A DNA stretch of 64,000 nt from Strigamia acuminata (lineage: Eukaryota; Arthropoda; Chilopoda; Geophilomorpha; Linotaeniidae): assembly GCA_949358305.1 (NCBI GenBank), contig OX442318.1, positions 1,908,501-1,972,500 on the forward strand. Direction: 5' to 3'. Positions 46,535-55,606 of the stretch are shown piece after piece; position 1 is the first letter of the stretch; the number at the start of each line of letters is the position of its first letter. The notes beneath the pieces were generated by a model that saw only the letters and a program-made list of their open reading frames with translations, searched no databases and was not told the origin of the DNA. Made by a program: the position numbers and the translations under genes.

Positions 46535-49500
46535 TTATCGATTGTTTGAGACAATGGCCGGAGTCGCTTTTTGTTTTCCGACGAGTTTCCCGTCTTTTAT
46601 GAACGGGTTTGGCTTGTGTCGACGCATACCGTATATTTTATCAGGTTTGAGGATTCTTGTAGTCTTATTTTTGTTTGATTGCTTTCCTTTTTTAGGAGAT
46701 TCTTCGACTATTTCCTCCCTCTCCGAAATCTCATCCGGGGCGTCGGCCGCTTCGTGTGACTCATCTTGAACTAAATTGGTTGGGCCAGTTTGTTCATCTA
46801 AAAACATGTCGCGAATAATTGGATTTTGCGCTGGTTTCGTCTGATATTCCGTCCAAGCCTCTTGAGGAAACTCAGGTAAGTATGGAGTTAATTCTCGGGC
46901 GTGGATCGATCTAAAATTAACGTTATCTGCCAATCTTTTTAGCTTGAAAGCGTTTCCGCCGTGGGCTTCGAGTATGACGTACGGGCCGTCGCGTTTGTCT
47001 GCTAAGCCTGCGTGGATCCCCTTATCGGCGCTGGACTGAATATGTGTGTCTTTCCAGACGAGGTCATTGACTTTAAAATTGCAGAAGGGCCGATCCTTTC
47101 CAGCAATGCTAATACGATCTCTCATGTCGAATATGTGTGACATCATGTGCTGATAAGTGGCCGAAATTATTTGCTCCAGTCTGTCGACATAAATATGAGG
47201 CTTCTCAGGATCAATTTCCAGTATTTCCTCCGGTATTCGTGGGTCCCAGGGTACTCTGAGTTCCCGAGCGAAGTTTAGAAACGCGGGAGAAAATTTGCGG
47301 TTCCTTGAGATCGTTGTGCGGATGCTGAAGGCAATTTCACGAAGATATTCGTCCCAGCTGGAGTGAACATCGGTGAAAATTGCTAGTGCATATTTTATAT
47401 CGCGATTTAACCTTTCGACGGGATTGGCCCGTGGATTATAGGTTGATGTATATGATGTCTCGATGTCGAATTTTTTACAGAAGTCTTTGTACAAATTTGA
47501 CGCGAATTGTGGTCCATTATCGGAGATTAATTTTCGAGGGAATCCAAAATGAAGCGCCACTTCGTACAAACATCGAATGATTTTTTGCTTAGTTGGTCTC
47601 TCCATTGGAAAGAGTTCGGGCCATCCAGTCGCGACATCCATGATTACTAATATATATTTGTTTTTATTGGATGACGTGGGCTTTGGGCCCATTAAATCCA
47701 CGCTCCAGCAATCGAAGGGTGCGAAAGGGCCAAGTGAGATTCTCTCGTAGCTCTTGGGCGTCCTCGGCTTGCACGCTTGGCATCTGGGGCAGTGATGAAT
47801 AAAACGAACGATATCTCGGGTCATTTTTGGCCAGAAATAAAGTTGATTTGCTCGGTAGATCGTTCTGGCCACTCCAGAATGTCCGGCGAGCGGGTGTCCG
47901 TGGACCATCCACAGAAACCTTGTCAGCAGACTCCTGGGTATAACGACTTTCATCGAAGTTCCCGTCTCCGTCAGATCATCGCGGAAATTCGGGTGGTGTT
48001 TTAGTAGAAGTCCATCCTCGATTAAGTACGTGGAGGCTTCTCTTTCGAATTCTTCGCGTTGGATTTCGTCGAAATTCTCGTCGGGAAATTTTTTATCTGT
48101 GATGAAGTTTCGATAAGTTTTACAGAAGTCGTCTGTCATCTGGGCGGCTATTAATTCGTCCCTGGTGGGCGGCTTACTATTCGTCCCCTTGCTTACGTGG
48201 GCGACGAATGCTCGAACGTACTTGTCGGAGATTCGAGGTTCTATCGTTAGCTCGTAATTTGGGTGAGCGTCCTTGACAGACTGGTATGCTCGGAGCCAAT
48301 AATTGTAATAATTTTGGTCTCCTGACTCGAGTTTCTCCTTGGGTAATTCGTTTAGCTTTTTAAATTCCCATTTTCGGACGGGGTTCGGACAGTAGAAGAG
48401 GCGTGAGTCGTCCTCTCCGCAGTCGGTCTCGTCTTCGGGGTCTGAAGCTGGGGCTCGTGAGAGGGCGTCTGCCACGACGTTGAATTTTCCGGGTCGGTAT
48501 TCAATGATTAAGTCACAAGCCATTAATTCTAGCTGCCAGCGAGCCATTCTTCCGGACGGTTCCTTCAACGCCATTAACCACTTTAGTGCTTCGTGGTCAG
48601 TTTGTACGTTGAACTTGGTAAATTCCAGGTATGGTCTGAATTTTCGGATTGCCCAGACGACGGCTAGACATTCTAACTCTGTCGCATTATAATTCTTTTC
48701 GGCTGCTTGTAATTTCCGGCTGATGAACATCGTCGGGACCTCTAACACTACTCCGTCGATGTCATGCTTTTGAAGCAACGCAGCACCTAGGCCAATTCGA
48801 CTGGCGTCGGTGTGAAGAGTGAATTCTCGATTAAGATCTGGTAGGGGAATTCGTTTTACATCGATCAGCATTTGTTTTATCTTGTTAAACGATGTTTCGC
48901 AGTGGTCAGTCCACTCGAAATCTTTATCGTTGCGTAACAGATCTGTGATGGGTGCCGCGACGTCTGCCAAATTTGGGAGCAATCGATTGAAGAAATTCAC
49001 CATGCCCATGAAACGTTGGACTCCTTTTACATCTTCCGGGGCGGGGAACTGGCTAATCGCCTGGGTCTTTTTCGGGTCGATGGATAGGCCACCTGTTCCG
49101 ACTGTGTAACCCAGGAATGCCAATTCTTTGCGGCAAAATTTACTTTTCCCTGGATGAATGTTTAGACCGGCTTTTGTGAGTCGCTCCATGACGTCATTCA
49201 CGTGTATCAGGTGGTCTTCAAAAGTTTGGGAGACTATGACTATATCATCGAGGTAAGCCCATGCGTATTTGTGTAAGGCATCGCCGAGAACTTTTTCTAT
49301 TAGTTTTTGAAAGGTGGCGGGTGCGTTTACTAACCCGAAGGGCATTACATTAAACATCAGTCGACCCTGTGGTGCCCAAAAAGCTGTTTTCTCTTTATCC
49401 TCTTCCCGCAATTCAACCTGCCAGTAACCCTTGGACAAGTCCATGGTCGTGACCCAGTTAAATGGGGCGAGCTCCCGTAGAATCGCTTCTATTGACGGCA

Positions 49501-50617
49501 TTTGGATGGGGTCGATGACGGTTATGGCGTTTAAAGGTCTATAATCGATGCAGAGGCGCGGTTCGGAGCCTGGTCGCATGACGAGGACAATCCTCATTCC
49601 ATATTCTCCGATGGCGTGCGACACGATCCCTTTTTCGAGCAACTCGTTGCACATCGTTCTTACGATATGTCTCTTTTGGGGATTCATAGTTTTAAAAGGT
49701 ACTCGCACCGGTTTTCCCGTAACCAATTCGATCTCGTGCATTACGTAACTAGTCTTTCCTGGATCTTTATTTAAGTTCTTCGAGTGCTTCTTGAGCATTT
49801 CCTCGAGGAGTTTCGTTTGTTCTTCTCCAAGATTGGCGTCCATGGCCAGATTATGTATTAAATTCTCCTCTTGGAGGATAGTATTAAACGACTTAAAATT
49901 ATAGTCTTGGATGAACTTCTTAATTTCGCCTCCTCCCCATTCCTCGTCGTCCTTAGCTTTGTCTAGGAGTTCCGGAGGTATTATGGGTAGTCGTGGGTCC
50001 TCGTGGTTGTCGATGTAATTCCACGAACGTGTGACTGGGTTGGGCTGGATGTTCATCCGTTCCATCAAATCCATTCCTATCAGCAGGATTGTGTCTCGGG
50101 TTGGTAACACGATGAAGAAATGCTTAATCGTGCCTCCTTCCCATACAAAATCGGTTGATAACGTCCCCACTGCTCTAACTTCTCCCGCTGCTGTAAGAAC
50201 TCGAATGTTCTCGTTCATTCCCCGTAATTTTTTCTGTATTTTTTCTTCGAGTGATTCGAATAAGTCGGTGGAGATAAACGACTGATCCGCTCCCGAGTCG
50301 AGTAGTCCCATTAACACCTTTTTGCCGAAAGAGACTGGTATTTTAGCCAGTACGCTCTTCGCTTCTGTTGATAGGTTGCAACGAAGTATTCGCTTTTTAA
50401 GAGGATTGGCCCCTTGGTCAAGCGGCAAAGTCATGAAAGCGTTGGCTATACCGTCTTCGTCTCTAATTTCGAATTTCCGTTTTTTGGTTGGAGTTGTGAC
50501 TTCCTCGTTGGCAGCTTCCTCGAAGAATTCCAACAATTTTTCCATTTCTTTAATTTGTTTTTCCACCAGAGTAAGGTCCATCGTTTTCGAAGTTATCGCG
50601 AGCGGATGTGGAATCAC
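46535..50617 (-). CDS. pol: Retrotransposon Pol: protease, reverse transcriptase, RNase H, integrase
   Basis: About 1360 aa when counted from a GTG at 50617. There is no ATG at this point; the frame is open back to the gag slippery site, so the real product is most likely a Gag-Pol fusion. Domains in order: aspartic protease with DSGA at about 107-110; RT with the YLDD catalytic motif near 455-458; RNase H with D604, E647, D674 and D717; integrase with an H-H-C-C zinc finger (about 907-948), catalytic D974, D1033 and E1068; then a GPY/F-like module (DGPYVIL). I see no chromodomain. No stops or frameshifts, consistent with an active element. Translated as part of the element transcript; 185 nt separate it from the third ORF. 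Confidence 0.95.
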   Translation of the reverse strand: MIPHPLAITSKTMDLTLVEKQIKEMEKLLEFFEEAANEEVTTPTKKRKFEIRDEDGIANAFMTLPLDQGANPLKKRILRCNLSTEAKSVLAKIPVSFGKKVLMGLLDSGADQSFISTDLFESLEEKIQKKLRGMNENIRVLTAAGEVRAVGTLSTDFVWEGGTIKHFFIVLPTRDTILLIGMDLMERMNIQPNPVTRSWNYIDNHEDPRLPIIPPELLDKAKDDEEWGGGEIKKFIQDYNFKSFNTILQEENLIHNLAMDANLGEEQTKLLEEMLKKHSKNLNKDPGKTSYVMHEIELVTGKPVRVPFKTMNPQKRHIVRTMCNELLEKGIVSHAIGEYGMRIVLVMRPGSEPRLCIDYRPLNAITVIDPIQMPSIEAILRELAPFNWVTTMDLSKGYWQVELREEDKEKTAFWAPQGRLMFNVMPFGLVNAPATFQKLIEKVLGDALHKYAWAYLDDIVIVSQTFEDHLIHVNDVMERLTKAGLNIHPGKSKFCRKELAFLGYTVGTGGLSIDPKKTQAISQFPAPEDVKGVQRFMGMVNFFNRLLPNLADVAAPITDLLRNDKDFEWTDHCETSFNKIKQMLIDVKRIPLPDLNREFTLHTDASRIGLGAALLQKHDIDGVVLEVPTMFISRKLQAAEKNYNATELECLAVVWAIRKFRPYLEFTKFNVQTDHEALKWLMALKEPSGRMARWQLELMACDLIIEYRPGKFNVVADALSRAPASDPEDETDCGEDDSRLFYCPNPVRKWEFKKLNELPKEKLESGDQNYYNYWLRAYQSVKDAHPNYELTIEPRISDKYVRAFVAHVSKGTNSKPPTRDELIAAQMTDDFCKTYRNFITDKKFPDENFDEIQREEFEREASTYLIEDGLLLKHHPNFRDDLTETGTSMKVVIPRSLLTRFLWMVHGHPLAGHSGVARTIYRANQLYFWPKMTRDIVRFIHHCPRCQACKPRTPKSYERISLGPFAPFDCWSVDLMGPKPTSSNKNKYILVIMDVATGWPELFPMERPTKQKIIRCLYEVALHFGFPRKLISDNGPQFASNLYKDFCKKFDIETSYTSTYNPRANPVERLNRDIKYALAIFTDVHSSWDEYLREIAFSIRTTISRNRKFSPAFLNFARELRVPWDPRIPEEILEIDPEKPHIYVDRLEQIISATYQHMMSHIFDMRDRISIAGKDRPFCNFKVNDLVWKDTHIQSSADKGIHAGLADKRDGPYVILEAHGGNAFKLKRLADNVNFRSIHARELTPYLPEFPQEAWTEYQTKPAQNPIIRDMFLDEQTGPTNLVQDESHEAADAPDEISEREEIVEESPKKGKQSNKNKTTRILKPDKIYGMRRHKPNPFIKDGKLVGKQKATPAIVSNNR

Positions 50618-50647
50618 TTTTGTTCCGCCCGCGAGTTCCAGTTTTTT
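50596..50647 (-). promoter_or_regulatory. Programmed -1 ribosomal frameshift signal between gag and pol
   Basis: In the gag frame the minus strand reads A-AAA-AAC (50647-50641), a canonical X-XXY-YYZ slippery heptamer. Six nt later begins an 11-bp hairpin: arms 50634-50624 and 50606-50596, 17-nt loop, one G-U pair. A -1 slip at the heptamer continues directly into the pol frame without a stop. The gag stop (50616-50614) lies in the loop. Confidence 0.85.
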
Positions 50648-53460
50648 GTCATACTGTCGAGTTTGGCGGTGAGTTCCTTCAAGATTTTGTCTTGTTCCTT
50701 CGCGAGCAATTTCACTAGCTCCTCACGCTCTGCGGCCTTGTCGTCGGCTTTTTTCTTTGCCAGTTTTGGGCAGGCCTGACGCCAGTGGCCGTCTTCGTTA
50801 CAGAAATTACAAGGGCTTTTCTTCTTTCCCTCCCGCTCAAAAGGTTTTTTGGGGTAGTCCTTCTTCTCGGAAGTCGCCTCTGTTTTCGGGTTGTGGTGTT
50901 CCGATTTTCTGGACTTCATCTGAGGTCGGTAGCTGGGCGCCAGTTCCTTCCCCATGTTTGCGTGTACCACATCGTTGATACCTTCGTCAGCCTCATCGCT
51001 TTCCGAGAATTGCTCAGAGTCTTCGCTTACTTCGTCTTCCGACTTTTCCTCGGCGGCGTTAGTTTGCGTGCGATAGGCCTTACTCGGAGGTGGTAAAGGG
51101 TTAGAAGCTTGTTGGTTTTTCTTTGAGGGGAGTGGCTCTATACTTCCGTTTAGATAATTTCGCGATTGGAGCAGCTTAGTGGAGTCTATGCTGCGCTCCT
51201 GTATTCGTTGCTGTCGGGCCACTCCTAGAGCTCGCTCTTCTTTTGTCAGATTTTCGTTATACCGAGCATTTACTTCGGTGTGTTTCTTCTCGACGAAAGC
51301 TAGGATGGCTTTGAAATTATCCCCCTTAGGAGCGTTCATTTCTCGTAGGACTTTGGTTGCGGTTTCGTTTAGTCCTTGTTCGAAGAGAGCTTTCTGAGCG
51401 TGTTGGTCAAATGGTTTGTCCATTTCACGGAACAGGCTGTCGGCTCGTTGTACGTATTCCCTCAGAGTTTCCCCGGGAGCTTGCTTCATAGAGCTTACTC
51501 TTTTCTGGATTTCTTGGCTCGTCTCGCCATATTGATTGTGGAACTTTATGACGAAATCTTCCCAGTTTCGGGGTTGGACATCAGCGTACCAGTTTCGGGC
51601 CCGGTTGATCAGCATTTCTGGTATTCCGCGTGCAACCATTTCGTCGGGTTCCGCTCCTAAGCGATTAATCGTCAGGGCGACTTCGTCCAAAAACAAGTTG
51701 CCGGCGTTCCAGGATCCGTCGAACTTAATTAGTCTCAGGGTCGTCCACTTGATGTTGTTATCCTTGCGAGAATACAGCCATCGGTCTGCGGAGTAACGTT
51801 TCAACAATCCTTCGCTTCGATCGTCCTCCTCGGTCTCTTGGCCACGGCTTTGTTGAAGCTTTTGGTCCATGGCCTGAAGGAGTTCGTCTCTCATCGTCCG
51901 TAGTTGGTTGCTTAGCGAGTCAGTCTCACTAAGCAGCGGTGATGATCGTGGATTGTCGGAAGGGAGGCTTGGGTAATGCGTACCGTTGCCCGTCAGTCCG
52001 AACTGATTGTGTTGGAACGACGTTTTCCCTGATGATCCCGCGGTGTTCGGGTTATTCGTGAGGTCTTGCGCTATGGTTGAGTTATCTGGGTTCGCTTTCT
52101 CTGGAGCGGAGGTTTGGCTCAACTTTGTTCCGGGCGGTATCAGATCGTCCAGTCGGGTCCCCGTGAGGCCTTCGTTCGTTTTTTTGATAAAAACGTAGGA
52201 ATCTCTCCCAGCATACGCTTCGGCGGCGTGTTTCTTTTCGAGGTGATTTTTAACTGCGTTAATCTCCTCGAGCGTCGGCATGGCCAGTTTATTTTGACCT
52301 ACTTCGTTGCGTATTTGATTCTTCTGATTTATACATCTGATTAGTTCTGCGTTAGGGTCGCCTGGGTTGTTATTACTGGTTTGGCCAGTTTTCATTGCGA
52401 ATGAGTTTTTTATTGCCCATGATTGCGCGCCCTGATTATTCCTCCTATCTTGTATAAACGCCTCGTACAGTTCTCCTTTGACTTCGTCCGATTCGTTCAA
52501 GATGCTATCTAGTCCGTTGACTCGGATACTGCCGTGAGATGCTTGAGAGTCGATACTTTCGCTGTCTGACGTTGCTTCGCCGCCTGTCTCGGACTGTTGT
52601 CGATCTGCTCCGACCCGACGTCGTTTCTCTCCGCGTCTGGCCGTGTTATCTGCCGATCGTTTTTCAGTCCTCTGATTTACTAGGTCGATTACTCGGCTTA
52701 GCTCTGCGTAGGGATCCTTGTCCTGGTCGATCTCGATGCCGTGTGCGCAAGCTACCCGAGTTACTTCTATTGCTTTGGCTACCAGCTCCTTAGCTGTGTG
52801 AGACCGTTCTGGGGAGCTCTGTACGGAGTTTGGCTCCGAATGCTGGCTTAACCCGTTGCTTGGCGGCCGGATCTGGCAGTCCTTTGCCATTTCTCGTTCG
52901 ATTATTTTCTGCTTCGCGAGCAATTCTCGAGCCAGCTCGCGCTCCAGTGCCATTTGTTTAGCTTGGTGTTCTTGTGCCAAGCTCTGTTCCATGGCAGCTA
53001 ATTTCTCGCGATGCTCTCTGGCTAAATCTTCCATCAATTCGTTTTTCTTCTTCTCTAACGCGACTGTTCTTGCTTGGTCTGCGCGGGCAGCCTCGTTGAT
53101 CATTGCGGCACTTGTGTTTGCCGCTTTATTTAGAAGAGTCATTAGATCCATTTCACTGGGATCCTTTTCGACAGGTCTTGGGCTTTTCAATCCGAATCGA
53201 GGGTTTTCGAACGATTTATTTAGTCCGTTTTCTTCGTGAGAGCTTCCTGATCCTTCGAATTCGCCTCCCGTAAACGGAAGTTGTCTTGCAAGGGGAAGGC
53301 TTTCACTTGATGATTCCGTTGAAACTTTAGTCGAGTTAGTCTCGACTTCTGGTTCCACGTGGTTCGCTTCTTCCGCTTTTTGGCGTTCGATTTCTTCGGC
53401 TTCTTTTCTATCCTTTTCGTCGTTACGCCTTTTTCTATCTTCTGCGGTAGTTTTTGTCAT
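50614..53460 (-). CDS. gag: Retrotransposon Gag, 948 aa
   Basis: Structural protein that packages the element RNA. The N-terminal ~430 residues are charged and low in complexity, with an extended Glu/Lys/Gln coiled-coil-like stretch (about residues 130-190). A retrotransposon gag-like helical domain follows in the second half (tryptophan- and leucine-rich, around residues 590-730). Near the C terminus is one zinc knuckle, C-x2-C-x4-H-x4-C (CNFCNEDGHWRQAC), which binds RNA. It is longer than most gypsy Gag proteins (often 300-500 aa) because of the N-terminal extension. The ATG lies 92 nt inside the 5' LTR edge. The 3' end overlaps the pol frame, and a -1 frameshift signal lies 25 nt before the stop. 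Confidence 0.92.
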   Translation of the reverse strand: MTKTTAEDRKRRNDEKDRKEAEEIERQKAEEANHVEPEVETNSTKVSTESSSESLPLARQLPFTGGEFEGSGSSHEENGLNKSFENPRFGLKSPRPVEKDPSEMDLMTLLNKAANTSAAMINEAARADQARTVALEKKKNELMEDLAREHREKLAAMEQSLAQEHQAKQMALERELARELLAKQKIIEREMAKDCQIRPPSNGLSQHSEPNSVQSSPERSHTAKELVAKAIEVTRVACAHGIEIDQDKDPYAELSRVIDLVNQRTEKRSADNTARRGEKRRRVGADRQQSETGGEATSDSESIDSQASHGSIRVNGLDSILNESDEVKGELYEAFIQDRRNNQGAQSWAIKNSFAMKTGQTSNNNPGDPNAELIRCINQKNQIRNEVGQNKLAMPTLEEINAVKNHLEKKHAAEAYAGRDSYVFIKKTNEGLTGTRLDDLIPPGTKLSQTSAPEKANPDNSTIAQDLTNNPNTAGSSGKTSFQHNQFGLTGNGTHYPSLPSDNPRSSPLLSETDSLSNQLRTMRDELLQAMDQKLQQSRGQETEEDDRSEGLLKRYSADRWLYSRKDNNIKWTTLRLIKFDGSWNAGNLFLDEVALTINRLGAEPDEMVARGIPEMLINRARNWYADVQPRNWEDFVIKFHNQYGETSQEIQKRVSSMKQAPGETLREYVQRADSLFREMDKPFDQHAQKALFEQGLNETATKVLREMNAPKGDNFKAILAFVEKKHTEVNARYNENLTKEERALGVARQQRIQERSIDSTKLLQSRNYLNGSIEPLPSKKNQQASNPLPPPSKAYRTQTNAAEEKSEDEVSEDSEQFSESDEADEGINDVVHANMGKELAPSYRPQMKSRKSEHHNPKTEATSEKKDYPKKPFEREGKKKSPCNFCNEDGHWRQACPKLAKKKADDKAAEREELVKLLAKEQDKILKELTAKLDSMTKNWNSRAEQK

Positions 53461-53532
53461 TTCTTACGATATAATGATCGATCGAAAGATCCCGGTTATT
53501 ATTTAAAGTATTGTCTTAAGGTTAGCAAATCT

Positions 53533-53550
53533 ATCCCGGACAGGCCCCCA
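53533..53550 (-). other. Primer binding site, probably tRNA-Pro
   Basis: Two bases inside the 5' LTR the sense strand reads TGGGGGCCTGTCCGGGAT. This matches the tRNA-Pro-type PBS used by several retroelements at 16 of 18 positions. It fixes the direction of the element and the inner edge of the 5' LTR. Confidence 0.75.
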
Positions 53551-53552
53551 CG

Positions 53553-54183
53553 TGTCGTGATTCGACTTTGTGGTTAAAGATAATAAATAATACACTCGGG
53601 AATACAATATATTTCAAATACTGCTTTATTAAAACACGCTTACTAATACAAATATAAGTCAAGATGTTTCCTGTGTTGGTCCTCGGATTCGGCTGCGAAT
53701 ACGAGTTGCCGCTAAACAATGGCGGATCCAATTGTTTAGTCCTACGCGTGGTCTATGTTTGTTGTCTAGGGTATTTCCACGTGTTATTATGAACACGCGA
53801 GAATTCGCTTTCTCGTGCGAATTAAACGAATATCGTTCGAATATTTATTCTAGCGTAGATTGGCTACGCTAAATAAATGTGGCTGTTGTACAGTTGAGAT
53901 GGTCAGCGGGCACCGGTCCTCGATCAATCCGTGAAACGGCCTGAAAGGTGAGGTAAATGGTGCTCTTGCTGAAATGTGGTAACTGTAGTGTCGTTTCCGG
54001 TCAAGTATCGGCGTTATATACTAACCGGAAATGACGTCATATGCAAATCCTTCCGATTATGCAGGTTCGCAGAAACACGAGACTAGTCAGTCTAGTCGGT
54101 ATTTCTAGCGCGCTCTAGTGGCGAGTATTAGTAACACAATAATCACCGCTAATTACTTCTTCAGGTGATGCCGAATCACCACA
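53553..54183 (-). repeat. 5' LTR of the gypsy-class element
   Basis: 631 bp. Read in sense, it starts TGTGGTGATTC and ends GAATCACGACA, an imperfect inverted repeat. It should carry the Pol II promoter: a TATATAA box is at 54014-54020 (minus). Same length and apparently same sequence as 42394-43024. Confidence 0.93.
54014..54020 (-). promoter_or_regulatory. TATA box in the 5' LTR
   Basis: TATATAA on the minus strand, inside the 5' LTR and upstream of gag. The only clear TATA match I noticed in the LTR. Confidence 0.5.
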
Positions 54184-54904
54184 AGCATTACATCCACCAC
54201 GGTAATAATTGTTATATTCTTGAGTTGTTATTGGAAAAATATAAATAAAAGGATAAGAACCATACGTTGTTTCTATTAAGTGCGCATCGACAATTGTTGG
54301 TTCATTCATGAATAACAATACTCGATCTGTAGTTTGGTAAACAAACACGGTCAAATTGAGTATGAGTAATGTGAAAAGCAGAGCAGAGACAATTTTTTTC
54401 TTTTTTGTAATGGTTGTCACAGATTGAATGAATGCTGGTATCTGTGGTTGCTTCGCCACAATGCTGGCAACAAGTCGTTGCATCCTCCGTCTTCTAAGTT
54501 GTTGAATTCTGCCAACTGGTTGATTTGATCTGTAGCCACCCATCGCGTATTTTTCTCAAACAGCTATTGGGTATCAATTACACAAGTAATAATTAATTTT
54601 GATGTTATGAACAACATTTTTACATTAATAAAAGCGTCAGTAGGAAGAAGGGAGTATAATTCACTTAATTAAAATTTAAAAGCAGTTTAAAATTGGAGTC
54701 GAGCATGTTTTGCTGTTTAAATGATGTGAGCATGCCCACTGCGACAGGAAGCAGGCGAAATCCAACATCATTTTTCAAGTTAGATCGATATAACCCTCAG
54801 TCAAGTTGTTTACTAATCTGTAGCTGTGTAATGTGTGGATCGTAAGATAAATAAGTTTAAATAATCAATAGAGTGGGAAATATTATTTACTTTGAATTAA
54901 AAAC

Positions 54905-55370
54905 TGAACCTAATAATATTTTCAAAACAAACCTGTTGATTGCAATAAGGAAACTGACCTGCTTGCTGGTTATTCAGAATCAGGTGAAAGCTCGGATCGT
55001 ATTATCGCTTATTGTATGCTTGAGCTTGAGTTGTGAGGAGCTGAAGCGATTGGACTTTGTCACCAGTAATTGTGGAACGGAGTATAATGAATACAAATTA
55101 CTCTTTAGTAGTTTGAGACACGTTTACATGACTCACTAGAAACCAAACTGCTTCAATTTTTCGTAACTGCGCCACTTCAGAGTAGGTCTGTCTTCTGCGT
55201 GCTGAAATTGATTGATGCTTGCTAATATATATTTTGCTATCAACCAATTTAAATGGAAAACTTCAATACTATTATTTGTAGTTGTAGTTAGAAAAGTGCG
55301 TGCAGACTGAATTGGTTTTTTTGCTCAATGCAGTCTGGTATGTACAAGTGCCACTTACGGTAATACCACT
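54905..55370. repeat. Shared upstream flank of the DEG/ENaC genes (gene 4 copy)
   Basis: Counterpart of 16513-17000, without the two MITEs found upstream of gene 2, so it shows the ancestral arrangement. The stretch 55370-55602 holds nothing I recognise. Confidence 0.55.
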
Positions 55371-55606
55371 TTTTGTTGGTTTTGTCAGTAGAAGGAAATT
55401 GACTTGTGTTAAATCAATTTTTAGAAAACAACTAAAGTAGTATGGTTGCATCCATTGCCTCCATAAGGGTGACTACGAGTGGTAAACTTAAATAATTGAA
55501 ATTTTGCAAAAACTTATTTCATTAAGCTATCTTTATGGTTTGTTGTTAAGAATTGAGGTTCCCCTCTAATTAAAACTAACAAAATTTGAAAATTTTGCTC
55601 TAACCT

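Larger units (their letters stand above)
42394..54183 (-). mobile_element. Full-length Ty3/gypsy-class LTR retrotransposon with three ORFs
   Basis: 11.8-kb element on the minus strand. The two 631-bp LTRs are at 42394-43024 and 53553-54183. The target site duplication AGCA is at 42390-42393 and 54184-54187. Order in the sense direction: 5' LTR, PBS, gag (53460-50614), pol (to 46535), a spliced third ORF (46349-43224), purine tract, 3' LTR. Integrase follows RT/RNase H, which is the gypsy order. Reading the two LTRs side by side I saw no differences, and all ORFs are open, so insertion looks very recent and the element may be active. It interrupts exon 1 of DEG/ENaC gene 4. Confidence 0.95.
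38310..54543 (-). pseudogene. DEG/ENaC gene 4: copy split by an LTR retrotransposon
   Basis: Exon 1 is in two pieces, 54543-54188 and 42393-42294, separated by the retrotransposon at 42394-54183. The other exons are 42236-42164, 42105-42026, 41890-41774, 41712-41624, 41218-40417, 40299-40215, 40158-40085, 40024-39929, 39874-39765 and 38646-38310. Leaving out the insertion, the lengths sum to 2319 nt, 773 codons with stop, with no frameshift seen. The architecture equals gene 2: two channel units, GMS and GLS filters, basic linker. Two donors are damaged: after exon 5 the bases are AT where genes 1-3 have GT, and after exon 7 the GGTATA of gene 2 is changed to GATAGA. So the gene is broken by the insertion and probably mis-spliced as well. 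Closest in sequence to gene 2. Confidence 0.8.

Noticed and set aside
46535-46850. Chromodomain at the end of integrase
   Set aside because: After the GPY/F-like module the protein ends in a charged, low-complexity tail without the aromatic residues of a chromodomain.
50614-50617. Pol starting at the GTG at 50617
   Set aside because: A GTG start overlapping the gag stop is unlikely in an animal retroelement. The open frame continues upstream to a canonical slippery site, so a Gag-Pol frameshift fusion fits better.
43268-53577. Many plus-strand ORFs of 60-174 codons
   Set aside because: Shadows of gag, pol and the third ORF on the opposite strand, caused by the higher GC content of the element.
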